A stretch of 64,000 bases of DNA. Origin: Paenibacillus sp. FSL H8-0537. GTDB lineage: Bacteria; Bacillota; Bacilli; Paenibacillales; Paenibacillaceae. Both the position numbers and the translations under genes were made by a program. Location: positions 6,486,501 through 6,550,500 of the forward strand of contig NZ_CP150290.1 of assembly GCF_038051995.1 (NCBI RefSeq), read 5' to 3'. The notes under the pieces were generated by a model that was not told the DNA's origin, made no database searches, and worked only from the letters and a program-made list of their open reading frames with translations. Positions 27,014-39,501 of this stretch are shown here, one piece after another. Position 1 is the first letter of the stretch, and every line of letters begins with the position of its first letter.

Positions 27014-28645
27014 CTATCCCTCCATCCTGCCTGACAGCAGCTGACTATAAAGCCCCGTAATGCTTTGCTGCACCGTATCCGTTAAAAATGACGGGAAGCA
27101 GCCCAGAAGGACGATAAAGGCAAGCAATATAATCATCGGCATCGCCTCAATGAAGCGGGCGTCCTTGAAAGCGCTATGCCGCTCATCAATCGGTCCGAAG
27201 ATTACGCTCAGCAGGCCTCTCAGCATGTAAACCGCAGTGAGCACGATTCCTGGTATTGCGGCAGCTGCGAGCCATGGCAGCGTGTCGAACAAGCCGAGCA
27301 GCGACAGCAAAATCCCGGGAAAGCCAGCTAGGCCGGGAATGCCGATAAGCGACAGCACGGCGGCCATAAGCATGCCGCAAATAAACGGAAGCGAGCGGGC
27401 CAAGCCGCCAAGCTCGGATATCACCGTCGTTTTAGCCCTCTCCTGCAAGCTGCCGACAACGAGCCACAGCAGGGCAAAGCATAAGCTGACCGCCATGAGC
27501 TGAAAGATCGTCCCTTGCAGCCCAATCTCATTAAAGGCGGCGATACCCAGCCAAATGAATCCCATTTGGCTAAGTGAAGCGTAAGCAAGCAGCTGCCTCA
27601 TATCTGTTTGGCGCAGCGCCAGCAAAGCACCATACAGAAGCTGAATAATACCGATAGCCGCTATGGCTGGGGCCATTTTCTCCGCTTGCTCTGGAAACAA
27701 AAATACCCCATAACGCAGCAGTCCATAAGCCCCAGCAGCCGGAAGCAGCCCTGAAATAATCATCGCTACCGATATTGGCGCACTGGCCTGCGCTTTCATA
27801 AGCCAGCTATGAACGGGCAGAAGCGGCATAAGCAGCCCGAAACCAATAAGCTGCAAAATAAACAGCACCATCCTCACACCTTCGGACAATGGCTCAGTGG
27901 CTCCCCTATGTTGTACCTCTTGGCTCATTGCCGTTTCTCCTGCAAGCAGTCCATGGGCGATTCCCCCGTATCCCCCGCTGTATACCGTCTGGAGCTGCTC
28001 GCCAGCCTTTTCTACACGAAGACCCGCCGTACAGGTCAAAATGAGGAATACGACAAGCAGCAGCATGGAACTGAGTCCAGCCCCTGCCAATAGCCGATTC
28101 GCCGTACGCTCGCTATCCGGATTGCCCCAAATGCCAACCAGAAAATAAAGAGCGACGATCGCAGCCTGTAAAAATACAATAAACAGCAAAACATCTCTGG
28201 CGATAAAAAGCCCCATCAGTGAAGCTTCCAACCATAGCAGCCAAAAATAAAACGCTTTGCGCCGCTTTCTAAGCTGAACAGCTGTCACAACAGCAAGCCC
28301 TGTCACTAGGGCGGCAGCGAGCAGCAAGGGCAGCGAGAGCCCGTCTACCGCAACCGCATAGGAGAAGGATAATTTTGCTTCGCTATATGCTTGTCCTGCT
28401 GATATAGCAAAAGGAAGCGGAATTTCAATCCACGGATGCTGCTCCGCATAAGCGCCGCCTCCCTGCTGCTGATTAAACGTCGCATATAAAAAAGCGGCAA
28501 ACAGCAGCGGAAGCAGCGCCGCAAGCACTGCAAGCGACTGCAACGCTCGTCCTTGCCCTGCTGGAACGAGCAGTACAAGCAGCATCCCGGCGGCAGGGGT
28601 CAGCCACATCAAAGACAAAAGCGGCAGCTCTGTCAAAAATGCCAT
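27014..28645 (-). CDS. nuoM: Complex I subunit M homologue lacking proton-path residues
   Basis: 543 residues, about 14 membrane helices, clearly NuoM by LPVHSWLMKAQASAP and ILLALRQTDMRQLLAYASL-like blocks. The residues that carry protons in NuoM are changed: TM5 Glu144 becomes Gln160, TM7 Lys234 becomes Leu272, TM8 Lys265 becomes Ala303 and TM12 Glu407 becomes Ile445 (E. coli numbering first; alignment by eye). The frame is intact and the start is one base from the nuoL stop, so it is expressed with nuoL and nuoN. Probably a structural or altered-function subunit rather than a pump. Confidence 0.8.
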   Translation of the reverse strand: MAFLTELPLLSLMWLTPAAGMLLVLLVPAGQGRALQSLAVLAALLPLLFAAFLYATFNQQQGGGAYAEQHPWIEIPLPFAISAGQAYSEAKLSFSYAVAVDGLSLPLLLAAALVTGLAVVTAVQLRKRRKAFYFWLLWLEASLMGLFIARDVLLFIVFLQAAIVALYFLVGIWGNPDSERTANRLLAGAGLSSMLLLVVFLILTCTAGLRVEKAGEQLQTVYSGGYGGIAHGLLAGETAMSQEVQHRGATEPLSEGVRMVLFILQLIGFGLLMPLLPVHSWLMKAQASAPISVAMIISGLLPAAGAYGLLRYGVFLFPEQAEKMAPAIAAIGIIQLLYGALLALRQTDMRQLLAYASLSQMGFIWLGIAAFNEIGLQGTIFQLMAVSLCFALLWLVVGSLQERAKTTVISELGGLARSLPFICGMLMAAVLSLIGIPGLAGFPGILLSLLGLFDTLPWLAAAAIPGIVLTAVYMLRGLLSVIFGPIDERHSAFKDARFIEAMPMIILLAFIVLLGCFPSFLTDTVQQSITGLYSQLLSGRMEG

Positions 28646-28646
28646 T

Positions 28647-30512
28647 TTACCACTCCCCCTTTGCTGCCATGATGATGATCGTGATGACCAGGCCGAGTAT
28701 GATCGCCAGTCCCATCCCTCGAATCGTACTGCGAGCGCTCCAGCTCACAGCCAGCCTCCCCATCGCATACAATAGCTGAGCCGCCAGCTTGGGCAGCGCG
28801 CCCATAGCTTGCTCAATCGCTGCTAATACCGCTCCAGCGGCGGCAAACGGCCGCTGAAGCGCACTCGCTTTACCTGCCGCCCATCCGGTAGAAGCATCCC
28901 AAAGCTTCGTTTCTTCAGACAGCAGCTCGCTCGTTTCTCTTTTGTTTTTAAGCCATCCAAGCCAAGCTCCGCCTAGAAGAATCGCCACAGCAGCCAGCAT
29001 CAATACTACGGACATACTGCCCGGCCTGCCAGCCGCTTCTCCATCGAGCCATCGTTCAGGCAAGCTGCCCCAGACCAATTGAAAGAAGCTTGAAAGGACA
29101 ACGATTATGGCAAGTGCAGCAATCGAATAGCTCATAAGGCGCGAACGCTTTTGCCCTCGATCAAGTATTGCTGCTGCAGCCAAGCGCGGCTTGCCTTCAA
29201 ATATAAGAAAATACATGCGGGACATGTAAGCTGCTGTCAAAAGCAGTACAAGCATGATCGCAGCTAGCCATACGATATGCCGCTCCGATGCTTCCACCCA
29301 AATAGACTGCTGCAGCCAGAAGCCCGTAAGAGGGGGAATCCCGCATAAAGCCAAGCCGCCAATTAAAAACGTCCACGCTGCAAGAGGCATATGCTTGCGC
29401 AAGCCGCCCATGCCCCTTATATCCGTTGTTCCAACTGTCCGCAATAGATAGCCTGCTGCCAGTACGAGCAGCGTTTTGACAATCGCATGGACCAGCACAT
29501 AAAGCATACTGCTCGTAGCTGCCCCGATAGCAAGCGAAAGCTGAACGACCCCTAACTGGCTAATCGTCGAATAAATCATTACTTTATTTATATCTCGCTC
29601 CATTAGCGCCCTTACAGCAGCGTAGACCGCTGTCACAACGCCAATATAGAGCGCTGCCTTCGTTACGGCTGGAGCCAATTGGAAAATTTCTGTCGTTTTG
29701 TACAGAAGCAGCGCTCCGGACATCATGCCGGCTCCTTGCAGCAGCGCGCTCGCTGGAGCAGGGGCTTGTTCCGCACTAATTAACCAAGCGTAAAGCGGAA
29801 ACTGCGCAGCCATTCCAGCCGCTCCAAGCAGCAGCAAGCTCGCGATCAGCAGCGTCATATTTTTTGCAATCGCACCGGATTGGCCTTCAAATACATTATG
29901 TATAGCAGCAAAATCGAGCGCATGCTCCGGCATGAACCAGAACAGCAGCAGCAGCGCAAGCAGCAGCCCCGCACTAGCTATACGCATCATTATAAAAGCT
30001 CTATTGGCAGCGGCTCGCGCTGCACTCTTCGCGTACCAGAAGCCAAACAACAAAAATAGGCTGACGGAGGCCAGCTCCCAAAACAAATAAAAGGCGAGTA
30101 AGTTATCTGCAAGAGTAAGCGCTAGCAGCGAGAAGGTGCATAAGGATAAATAGCTGTAAAACACCGTCAAGCGTTCATCCTTTTTCATGTAACCAGCGGT
30201 ATAAACATGAACAAGAACGCTCAGCAAGCTGACACCTACCAGCAGCAGCGCGCTCATATTGGTAACTTCAAATCCAATTCGCAGTGTAAAGCGATCTATA
30301 GAAATCCAGTTAAAGCTATCATTATAATCGACCGCCCCCTCGCGGAACCGCTCGATACATACCAGAAGCGACAACAGCAGCGAGGCAGCTGCGCCTCCCG
30401 TTCCAACAAAGACACCTGCAGGATGAGACCCTCGGCCAAGTGCCATCAGGATCAAAAAAGCAGCAAGCGGCAGCAGCGGAATAAGAAAAGCAGCCTCGGC
30501 ATACATTTGCAT
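28647..30512 (-). CDS. nuoL: Complex I subunit L homologue lacking most proton-path residues
   Basis: 621 residues with the long C-terminal region expected of NuoL. Kept: TM5 Glu146 (FYLFWELASV), His342 and Lys346 in VHAIVKTLLVLAAG. Lost relative to E. coli: Asp178 to Ser180, Lys229 to Met234 (AAGMAAQFPL), His254 to Gln259 and the Lys399-Asp400 pair to Gln401-Gln402 (GFWLQQSIW). The stop is one base from nuoM. GGAGGTGA lies 12 bases before the ATG. Upstream is repeat copy B and then the nuoJK fusion. Confidence 0.82.
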   Translation of the reverse strand: MQMYAEAAFLIPLLPLAAFLILMALGRGSHPAGVFVGTGGAAASLLLSLLVCIERFREGAVDYNDSFNWISIDRFTLRIGFEVTNMSALLLVGVSLLSVLVHVYTAGYMKKDERLTVFYSYLSLCTFSLLALTLADNLLAFYLFWELASVSLFLLFGFWYAKSAARAAANRAFIMMRIASAGLLLALLLLFWFMPEHALDFAAIHNVFEGQSGAIAKNMTLLIASLLLLGAAGMAAQFPLYAWLISAEQAPAPASALLQGAGMMSGALLLYKTTEIFQLAPAVTKAALYIGVVTAVYAAVRALMERDINKVMIYSTISQLGVVQLSLAIGAATSSMLYVLVHAIVKTLLVLAAGYLLRTVGTTDIRGMGGLRKHMPLAAWTFLIGGLALCGIPPLTGFWLQQSIWVEASERHIVWLAAIMLVLLLTAAYMSRMYFLIFEGKPRLAAAAILDRGQKRSRLMSYSIAALAIIVVLSSFFQLVWGSLPERWLDGEAAGRPGSMSVVLMLAAVAILLGGAWLGWLKNKRETSELLSEETKLWDASTGWAAGKASALQRPFAAAGAVLAAIEQAMGALPKLAAQLLYAMGRLAVSWSARSTIRGMGLAIILGLVITIIIMAAKGEW

Positions 30513-30564
30513 CTGCTACGATCACCTCCTGTCCAACTATTGTTCACGATTAGAGACTGCGACG

Positions 30565-30666
30565 CAAGGTGAAACGGCTGTCGCCGTCCTTTGGCGGCGC
30601 GGCGCGTTTCAGCCCGAGAAATATAAGCCTATTTATAGGTGTGAAACTTATAAAATCTTATATTTA
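30565..30666 (+). repeat. Dispersed two-hairpin repeat, copy B
   Basis: Starts GCAAGGTGAAACGGCTGTCG and ends CTTATATTT. Full-length and the closest to copy A: the first half matches it at nearly every base. It lies between nuoL and the nuoJK fusion and so may interrupt or process that transcript. Confidence 0.8.
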
Positions 30667-30670
30667 AATA

Positions 30671-30704
30671 AAGTACCGCCAATTTGTTGACAAAAGCGGG
30701 TACT
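30671..30704 (-). terminator. Weak terminator at the end of nuoJK
   Basis: On the minus strand AGTACC pairs with GGTACT with partial further pairing, followed by TTATTT. The 5' arm overlaps the nuoJK stop codon. Confidence 0.45.
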
Positions 30705-31365
30705 AATTTCCTCGCAACTCCTTAGTGGTGGAGTCTCGTTTGTATAATACATTTAATACGGCCACACCAATTGAAGCCTGAGCGAAAAAAACCACCAGAG
30801 GGAGCGTTCGAAGCCCTTCCGTTATCCCCTGCTTAAATAAGCTTAAAGCAGCAATATTCAACTGGGCTCCGCATAAAATGATACTTACACACAGCAAGGC
30901 CACCAATGAATTTCTTTTGACAATTGCCCCATACACACCAATAGCCATCAGCGTCGCCGCTATCATCAAATGGGCAGGAAGCAGCGGCATTTCAGCGCCT
31001 GAATAGGGCGTCTCTACAATGACATAGAAAAGAATAGAGAGTAAAAGCGGAATGCCTGCAGCAGCTGCCATTTCGCGAGAAGCGATTGCAATCGCTCGGT
31101 TATGCCTGCCTATTTCCGCATGTCTCCTAATCTCTGAGCCTAGTAATATCCCCATTGTCCCAACATATAAGAGTGCCTGAAAAAGCGCAATCAGACCAGC
31201 ATCCAATCGGACGAGCAGCCCTGAATTTCCAATAATCGTGAACACTACGCCTAGTGCCAGCCTGGGCAGCATCCTGGCGTGAATCATAATGAAAGAGCCC
31301 GCGACAACAAGGGCCGAATAAAGGAAGAACGCGGTTGTTTCTGCCGTAAACCATTCATTAAACAA
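30703..31365 (-). CDS. Fused NuoJ-NuoK homologue
   Basis: 220 residues. The N-terminal half (about 1-120) has the NuoJ layout: four to five helices with ALVVAGSFIMIHARMLPRLA and ALFQALLYVGTMGILL. The C-terminal half (about 130-212) is NuoK-like: HLMIAATLMAIGVYGAIVKR, NSLVALLCVSIILC, and FFAQASIGVAVLNVLYKRD. The two essential NuoK glutamates (E. coli Glu36, Glu72) are Ser161 and Gln196. An ATG at 31398 is in frame but lies against a hairpin and has no ribosome site; GGAGAGGGAGAG is correctly spaced for TTG 31365, which is chosen. A fusion with substituted glutamates is unusual; one continuous frame is seen directly. Confidence 0.75.
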   Translation of the reverse strand: MFNEWFTAETTAFFLYSALVVAGSFIMIHARMLPRLALGVVFTIIGNSGLLVRLDAGLIALFQALLYVGTMGILLGSEIRRHAEIGRHNRAIAIASREMAAAAGIPLLLSILFYVIVETPYSGAEMPLLPAHLMIAATLMAIGVYGAIVKRNSLVALLCVSIILCGAQLNIAALSLFKQGITEGLRTLPLVVFFAQASIGVAVLNVLYKRDSTTKELRGN

Positions 31366-31400
31366 TGAACCGCACTCTCCCTCTCCTAAGTTTAACATAA

Positions 31401-31432
31401 AAGGACCGAGCTAATCATAAGCTTCGGTCCTT
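31401..31432 (-). terminator. Terminator-like hairpin before nuoJK
   Basis: AAGGACCGA (minus strand) pairs with CTCGGTCCTT followed by TTAT. It abuts the in-frame ATG at 31398, which argues that translation starts further in. It may end transcription from the chemoreceptor side or act as a leader element. Confidence 0.6.
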
Positions 31433-31700
31433 GCAAAAAGGGATTTGCTCCGCCCACACATGTTAGCCTAGCATGGCGCTATCTTCCCTTTGCCGTCACC
31501 TTCAACTATCCGATGAAAAAGGGTTGCATTTTGCTTTTTTCCTATCTAATAATAGTTACAATTATAACAAATGCTCCCACTACCGTCTATGATGGAGTTT
31601 TAGATGCGTCCACAGTGAAAAGGCCTGCCAAACCGCTGAAAACCGCGATTCGCAAGCCTTTTCCCACCCTACTATTCTATTATTTTCCTGCTTGTGACCG
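31433..31700. other. Intergenic region between the chemoreceptor and nuoJK genes
   Basis: 268 bases. On the minus strand AAAAGGC-TTGC (31652-31662) pairs with GCAGGCCTTTT (31618-31628), a probable terminator for the chemoreceptor gene. A TATAAT-like box near 31559-31564 (minus) may belong to a nuoJK promoter, but its -35 is poor. A plus-strand frame at 31513 has no ribosome site. Confidence 0.5.
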
Positions 31701-33932
31701 TTATCTGATTCTAGATTCTGTTAATTTGAATTGGCCTACGAGCTGCTGAAGCAGCATTGTAATAGACTCGACATTCGTTGATGTATGGCGTACATTATCC
31801 ATCTCCACAATCAACTCCTGCACTTGTCCTTCCACATCAGAGGAAACCGAGCGATTTTGCAGGCTGACCTCGGCAATTTGCTCCATCAGCTTAACAACCT
31901 CCTCCACAACCTGGGTTTTGCGTTGATCGTCCGCTTGCGCCGATTGCAGCGTGCGGGCTGCGGCGGCAACCAGTTCAGTTCCCTCTTCTACAACTTTCGT
32001 ACCTTCGTCCATAGAATGATAGGCCTGTTCGGCTTCTGAATAAATTTGCTGCGTAATCCCATGTACTTCCTCTGTCGATTTCTTCGTCAATTCCGCCAGC
32101 TTGCGGATTTCGGAAGCGACGACCGCGAAGCCACGCCCCTGCTCTCCGACACGCGCCGCCTCAATAGAAGCATTTAATGCCAGCAAATTGGTTTGCGAAG
32201 ATATTTCCTCAATAACCTGCAGCACATCACGAATATCTTCCACCGTCTTCATAAACTTGCGAATTGTACCGTTCGTATCTCCTACCTTAGAGGAAATATG
32301 CTGCATCTTCTCCCCAATACGGCCTACCTCCGTTTGCGCGACTGCGATTTGCTCTGCCGCCTGAGTCTCCAGCACGGACAGCGTATCGCGCATTTCGCCA
32401 GCCGCATGCTTCGCCTTGTCAATATCCTTCAATTGGTGGCGCAGGCTGCCAATCATATGCCCTACCTTGCTGCCTACACGCTCCGTTGACAAGGCAGTAT
32501 TCGCAGAAGATTCATTCATAACGGACTGGCTGCTCAGCACCTCAGCAGCAGTGAGCTTCACCTGCAGCATAATGCCTTCGAGGGAATCGATCATATTGTT
32601 GATCCATTTTGCCAGCTCCTGCGTCTCGTCGCAATCGAACTCATTCGTCGAAAGCCGCTGGGTTAGATCACCTTTCCCCTCGGCATTAATGCGAATAAAA
32701 CGGTTGATTCGCTCCATGTGCCCCGTCACCCGCTGTGATTCCTTGCGCTGCACCGACATCGCAAACAAAATGCCGAACAGCAAATTAAATCCGCCAAGCA
32801 CAGCTGCCGCTCCCCATAGTGGCATATAGCCGATTACCAGTGAAGCAAGCAGAAACGTTAGTACGCTTTGCAGCATTGCCGCATACATTTGCAGCTTGCG
32901 CTGCCGCCAGCCAATACTGCGCAGCCGGTAAACCTCTTCAAGATCGCCCTCGCACATCATCCCCCATAGATCAGGGCAATGAGGCATTCGGAAGGTAACG
33001 CCTTTGCCTATAACGGCAATGTGGCGATAATCCGAATAACCGGGGAACTGAGCGAACAAATTACTGCCATTGCGAATCGTGCCTGCGACGCCAGGATGCA
33101 GCTCGCCCGTTGCCGGATCGGTAAAAATAATTTCCAGCTCAGTATGTTCCTTAATTGATACGGTACCCCAATCTGTCGTTACGCCATCCTTTAAATTTTC
33201 GCCATGTGTGAATGTACGATCCTCAAAGCGGCTGCGGGACAACGCAGTTCCAGGCACAATATTATGCTGCAGGCTAGGCTCTGCCATAAACAAATAATTG
33301 TCGCCTGAATCCGGATATACATGCCCTGACTCACGCTGAATCAAATCGCCCAGCACATCGTTAGGCACTCTCCCGCATAAGGTTCCGACTCTGCTGCCGT
33401 TCACATGCAGCGGCTGCATGAACATGATCGTCATTTTGTCGTGAAAAGAGGACGTTCGAGCCCCTAGCTTGAGTGTAATCACGTCTTCGAAAGGACCAAA
33501 GAAGCAGCGTCTGCCCGCTGGGCTGCTGCCTATTTGGGTGTATTGCATACCTGGAGAAAGGGGACTGCCCTCTCCATAATGTGTGCCGATATGTGTGGGA
33601 TAGGTGGAGTGAGCTACATGGTTGTGGTTGTCTAGGAGGAACAGCTCCGTAAAATCCATACCCCTCGCATAGGATCGTTCGAGCAAAGGAGCTATCCATT
33701 TCTGCTGTTCTTTTGAGAACGCAGCGGTTTGCAGTGCGGATAGGCCATCCGATAATTGATTCGACAGGCGCTCCATATGCCCCCAATACTCATCCGCCCA
33801 TTGCAGCAGCAGCTCTTTGCGAGTATCTGCAACGCCTTCGAAAATGTGCTCGACATCTTCCTTTATGCCAGAATTGAGCTTCCATGATACCCACAGTGGA
33901 AACCCCGTCCTTGTACCTAGCCAATCAAACAT
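31701..33932 (-). CDS. Methyl-accepting chemotaxis protein with N-terminal sensor and central membrane anchor
   Basis: 743 residues. The first 360 residues have no hydrophobic segment and contain a sensor region; then two adjacent helices (about residues 365-410: [18 protein letters not shown] and [20 protein letters not shown]), a HAMP-like stretch, and the signalling domain with hairpin tip [20 protein letters not shown] followed by [19 protein letters not shown]. It should signal to CheA via CheW. With no first membrane helix or signal peptide, the sensor is predicted to be cytoplasmic, unlike classical chemoreceptors. Start ATG 33932 has GGGGGAG upstream; the GTG two codons earlier is less likely. 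Confidence 0.88.
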   Translation of the reverse strand: MFDWLGTRTGFPLWVSWKLNSGIKEDVEHIFEGVADTRKELLLQWADEYWGHMERLSNQLSDGLSALQTAAFSKEQQKWIAPLLERSYARGMDFTELFLLDNHNHVAHSTYPTHIGTHYGEGSPLSPGMQYTQIGSSPAGRRCFFGPFEDVITLKLGARTSSFHDKMTIMFMQPLHVNGSRVGTLCGRVPNDVLGDLIQRESGHVYPDSGDNYLFMAEPSLQHNIVPGTALSRSRFEDRTFTHGENLKDGVTTDWGTVSIKEHTELEIIFTDPATGELHPGVAGTIRNGSNLFAQFPGYSDYRHIAVIGKGVTFRMPHCPDLWGMMCEGDLEEVYRLRSIGWRQRKLQMYAAMLQSVLTFLLASLVIGYMPLWGAAAVLGGFNLLFGILFAMSVQRKESQRVTGHMERINRFIRINAEGKGDLTQRLSTNEFDCDETQELAKWINNMIDSLEGIMLQVKLTAAEVLSSQSVMNESSANTALSTERVGSKVGHMIGSLRHQLKDIDKAKHAAGEMRDTLSVLETQAAEQIAVAQTEVGRIGEKMQHISSKVGDTNGTIRKFMKTVEDIRDVLQVIEEISSQTNLLALNASIEAARVGEQGRGFAVVASEIRKLAELTKKSTEEVHGITQQIYSEAEQAYHSMDEGTKVVEEGTELVAAAARTLQSAQADDQRKTQVVEEVVKLMEQIAEVSLQNRSVSSDVEGQVQELIVEMDNVRHTSTNVESITMLLQQLVGQFKLTESRIR

Positions 33933-33967
33933 ACGCACTCCCCCTATGCCCTTCCTTAATCTTCTTA

Positions 33968-33988
33968 TATGTTAAGTATATTAACATA
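33968..33988. promoter_or_regulatory. Palindrome upstream of the chemoreceptor gene
   Basis: TATGTTAA, five bases, TTAACATA: perfect 8-bp arms, 36 bases before the ATG. AT-rich, so could be chance, but it sits where an operator would. Confidence 0.35.
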
Positions 33989-34060
33989 CATTTCCACCGT
34001 TTTCATATAAAAATGTTAGCTTTTTTAACCAAATATATTTAGATAGCAGCGATTTGAGCG

Positions 34061-34106
34061 AAAAAAAACCAATCATCTGCACGAATTCCGTACAATTGAT
34101 TGGTTT
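34061..34106 (-). terminator. Terminator of the PHP phosphatase gene
   Basis: On the minus strand AAACCAATCA pairs perfectly with TGATTGGTTT followed by five further T. Confidence 0.92.
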
Positions 34107-34166
34107 GCTCATTATGTTGAATGATTAGTTCAAAAGGCTCATTTGATAAATATAAATGAAAATCCC

Positions 34167-34952
34167 TTACTTCTTGAAAAATGCTTTAAAAGCCTGCCAG
34201 CGGTTTGCCGCAGCACTGCCCTGCCAATCTGGCGCATCAGCAAGGGCCTCATCCCTTAATAGCAAAGCAGCATTTTGCTGAAAATAATCCGACCATTCCG
34301 CGCCCATAACCTTCTGTATTCGGTCATACGCTTCCTTCAGCCTAAATCCTCTGCGCTCCACATGATGCGCATCAGATGACACAAGATGAATAAGTCCCGC
34401 TTCACACAGCTTCCATGAGGCTCGCTCCACCGACTTGCCGAAAGCGCCCAGCAGGGAATGGCTCGTCACTTGCCCAAATGCACCAAGCCGTACAAGCTCT
34501 TCGAGCCGCTCCGGCTGCTGAATGATGGCCGCGTTCCGCTCCGGATGGGCAATAATTGCATGAACGCCGAGCAATCCAAGCTCATAGACGGTTTGCTCTG
34601 TATTTTTCGGAATATGGGAGGATGGCAGCTCTAGCAGCATGTAGGATGAACCCGCCAGCGTCAGTAAGCTTCCCTGCTGAAAGTGGTCCAGCAGCTCCTG
34701 ATGCAGCCGCACTTCCTGTCCGGTATGCACAACAAGCGGAATATCCAGCTCCTGCAGCAGCTCATTGAGCGTACGAGTCAGCTCTTCTACAGCTTGGGCC
34801 GGATTCACATATCTCCCATTATGGTGATGGGGGGTCGCAATAATCGTTTTGATTCCCTCGGCAGCAGCCGCTCTTGCCAGTGCAACCGAATCTTCCAGGC
34901 GGGCCGCACCATCATCAATACCGGGAAGAATATGTGTATGAATATCAATCAT
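34167..34952 (-). CDS. PHP-domain tyrosine-protein phosphatase (CpsB/YwqE type)
   Basis: 261-residue metal-dependent phosphatase of the family that dephosphorylates BY-kinases and their targets in capsule and exopolysaccharide control. Metal motifs: MIDIHTHILPGIDDGA at the N-terminus, ATPHHHNGRY, HTGQEVRL, HPERN and SSDAHH. The frame is open 14 codons earlier, but AGGAG and the family N-terminus fix ATG 34952. No kinase or polysaccharide genes are adjacent except mnaA beyond the atp operon, so its partner is elsewhere. It lies directly after the atp terminator. Confidence 0.9.
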   Translation of the reverse strand: MIDIHTHILPGIDDGAARLEDSVALARAAAAEGIKTIIATPHHHNGRYVNPAQAVEELTRTLNELLQELDIPLVVHTGQEVRLHQELLDHFQQGSLLTLAGSSYMLLELPSSHIPKNTEQTVYELGLLGVHAIIAHPERNAAIIQQPERLEELVRLGAFGQVTSHSLLGAFGKSVERASWKLCEAGLIHLVSSDAHHVERRGFRLKEAYDRIQKVMGAEWSDYFQQNAALLLRDEALADAPDWQGSAAANRWQAFKAFFKK

Positions 34953-34985
34953 AGTGGAGGGCTCCTCTCCTGCGTTGTCATTTAC

Positions 34986-35030
34986 AAAAAACACCGCTAA
35001 CGCCTCTTACAGGACATTAACGGTGTTTGG
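34986..35030 (-). terminator. Terminator of the ATP synthase operon
   Basis: On the minus strand AAACACCG pairs with CGGTGTTT, continuing with TTTG; the loop has additional GTTAA/TTAGC pairing. Ten bases after the atpC stop. Confidence 0.88.
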
Positions 35031-35040
35031 GTATCAAGTA

Positions 35041-35439
35041 TTATTTTTTCGCTGTGCCAATACGGTTCATTGCACGCTGCAAAGCAAGCTCCGCACGGCG
35101 GAAATCGATTTCATCGCGTTTGGCAGACAGAAGCTGCTCAGCACGAGCTTTCGCTGCTTTCGCACGATCAAGATCAATATCGGTCGCAAGCTCGGCGCTT
35201 TCCGCCAAAATAACGATTTTATCTTTACGAACCTCGATAAAACCACCATTTACAGCAATAACATCAACTTTTCCATCGCGCTTGATTACAACTGGTGCAA
35301 TACGAAGCTGTGTTACGAGCGGAATGTGGTTTGGCAAAATGCCAAGCTCGCCTTCAACGCCTTTTACACTAACCATATTCGCATTCTCCGCGTACACTTT
35401 ACGCTCAGGAGTAACGACTTCTACCAAAAAGGTACTCAT
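35041..35439 (-). CDS. atpC: ATP synthase epsilon subunit
   Basis: 132 residues: N-terminal beta-sandwich (VEVVTPERKVYAENANMVSV, GELGILPNHIPLVTQL) and a C-terminal helical hairpin rich in Ala, Arg and Glu that can inhibit ATP hydrolysis. Central-stalk subunit of F1. GGAGG before the ATG; 24 bases after atpD. Last gene of the operon. Confidence 0.97.
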   Translation of the reverse strand: MSTFLVEVVTPERKVYAENANMVSVKGVEGELGILPNHIPLVTQLRIAPVVIKRDGKVDVIAVNGGFIEVRKDKIVILAESAELATDIDLDRAKAAKARAEQLLSAKRDEIDFRRAELALQRAMNRIGTAKK

Positions 35440-35463
35440 GTGGATTCCTCCCGCCTTTCGCTA

Positions 35464-36942
<1,479 letters not shown>

Positions 36943-36946
36943 TTAC

Positions 36947-37813
36947 CTAAGATTGAGCAGCATTCGCTCCTGCAACGATCTCGGAAATTTCCTGTGTGAT
37001 TGCCGCTTGACGAGCACGGTTGTACGTAAGCGTCAAACCGCTGATCATCTTCGTCGCATTTTTCGTCGCACTGCCCATAGCCGTCATCCTAGCACCGAAC
37101 TCACTTGCCTTGCCGTCCAGCAATGCGCTGTAAATAAGCGTCTCCGCATATTTAGGCAGCAATGCCTCCAGCACGCCTTCCGGCGATGGCTCGTATTCGT
37201 ACGCTGCTGTAGAAGCTGCGCTTCCATCTACCGAATCAAGCGGCAGCAGGCGCATTTCCGTAGGAATTTGGGTAATGGCATTAACGAATTTATTGTAATA
37301 CACGTACAGTTCGTCAAAAGTGCCGTCGGCAAATTTCTGAACTGCTGTCGAAGCTACGATCTTGATATCTGCAAACGTAGGAGCATCCGGAAGGCCGGTT
37401 ACTTCTTCTACGATCGGCATATTGCGGCGGCGGAAATAATCCCGGCCCTTCTTGCCGATGACGAACAATACGAAATCATCGTTCGACTTATGCTTGCTGC
37501 GAATCGTGTCCGTTACCTTACGAAGCACGTTGGCGTTGTAGCCGCCTGCCAGACCACGATCAGACGTGATGACAAGATAACCTGTCTTTTTGATCGGACG
37601 GTTTTCCAGCATCGGGTGCTTAACGTCTTTCGTACCAGCAGCGATGCTAGCCACAACTTCCTTCAGCTTCTCTGAATACGGGCGGGATGCCTGTGCAGCT
37701 TCCTGCGCTCTTCTCAGCCTAGAAGCCGCGACCATTTCCATCGCCTTCGTAATCTGCTTCGTATTTTGTTTACTCTTGATTTCGCGTTTAATATCGCGCA
37801 TACCTTTAGCCAT
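36947..37813 (-). CDS. atpG: ATP synthase gamma subunit
   Basis: 288 residues. Long N-terminal helix ([29 protein letters not shown] split over residues 5-33) and C-terminal helix ([20 protein letters not shown]) form the rotating coiled coil; the Rossmann-like middle carries [15 protein letters not shown]. Ribosome site GGCGGGTG is modest. Lies 158 bases after atpA, a longer gap than elsewhere in the operon, with no gene in it. Confidence 0.97.
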   Translation of the reverse strand: MAKGMRDIKREIKSKQNTKQITKAMEMVAASRLRRAQEAAQASRPYSEKLKEVVASIAAGTKDVKHPMLENRPIKKTGYLVITSDRGLAGGYNANVLRKVTDTIRSKHKSNDDFVLFVIGKKGRDYFRRRNMPIVEEVTGLPDAPTFADIKIVASTAVQKFADGTFDELYVYYNKFVNAITQIPTEMRLLPLDSVDGSAASTAAYEYEPSPEGVLEALLPKYAETLIYSALLDGKASEFGARMTAMGSATKNATKMISGLTLTYNRARQAAITQEISEIVAGANAAQS

Positions 37814-37971
37814 TTGGTTTCACCCGCCTTTGTTGCCTCGCAGCTTTCCTGTACGCAAGCTCGGATATAGAGCCGTGCAAGCTATAAGGGATGGCTGCGA
37901 AGCCTAATGATTGGTACGAGCAGCATATATAAGAACTTAGAGGAACCTATCGTTCCTCACAAGCTCCAAAA

Positions 37972-39501
<1,530 letters not shown>

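Noticed and set aside
31513..31749. Plus-strand 78-residue frame with a signal-peptide-like start
   Set aside because: No ribosome binding site, overlaps the end of the chemoreceptor gene and contains its terminator stem.
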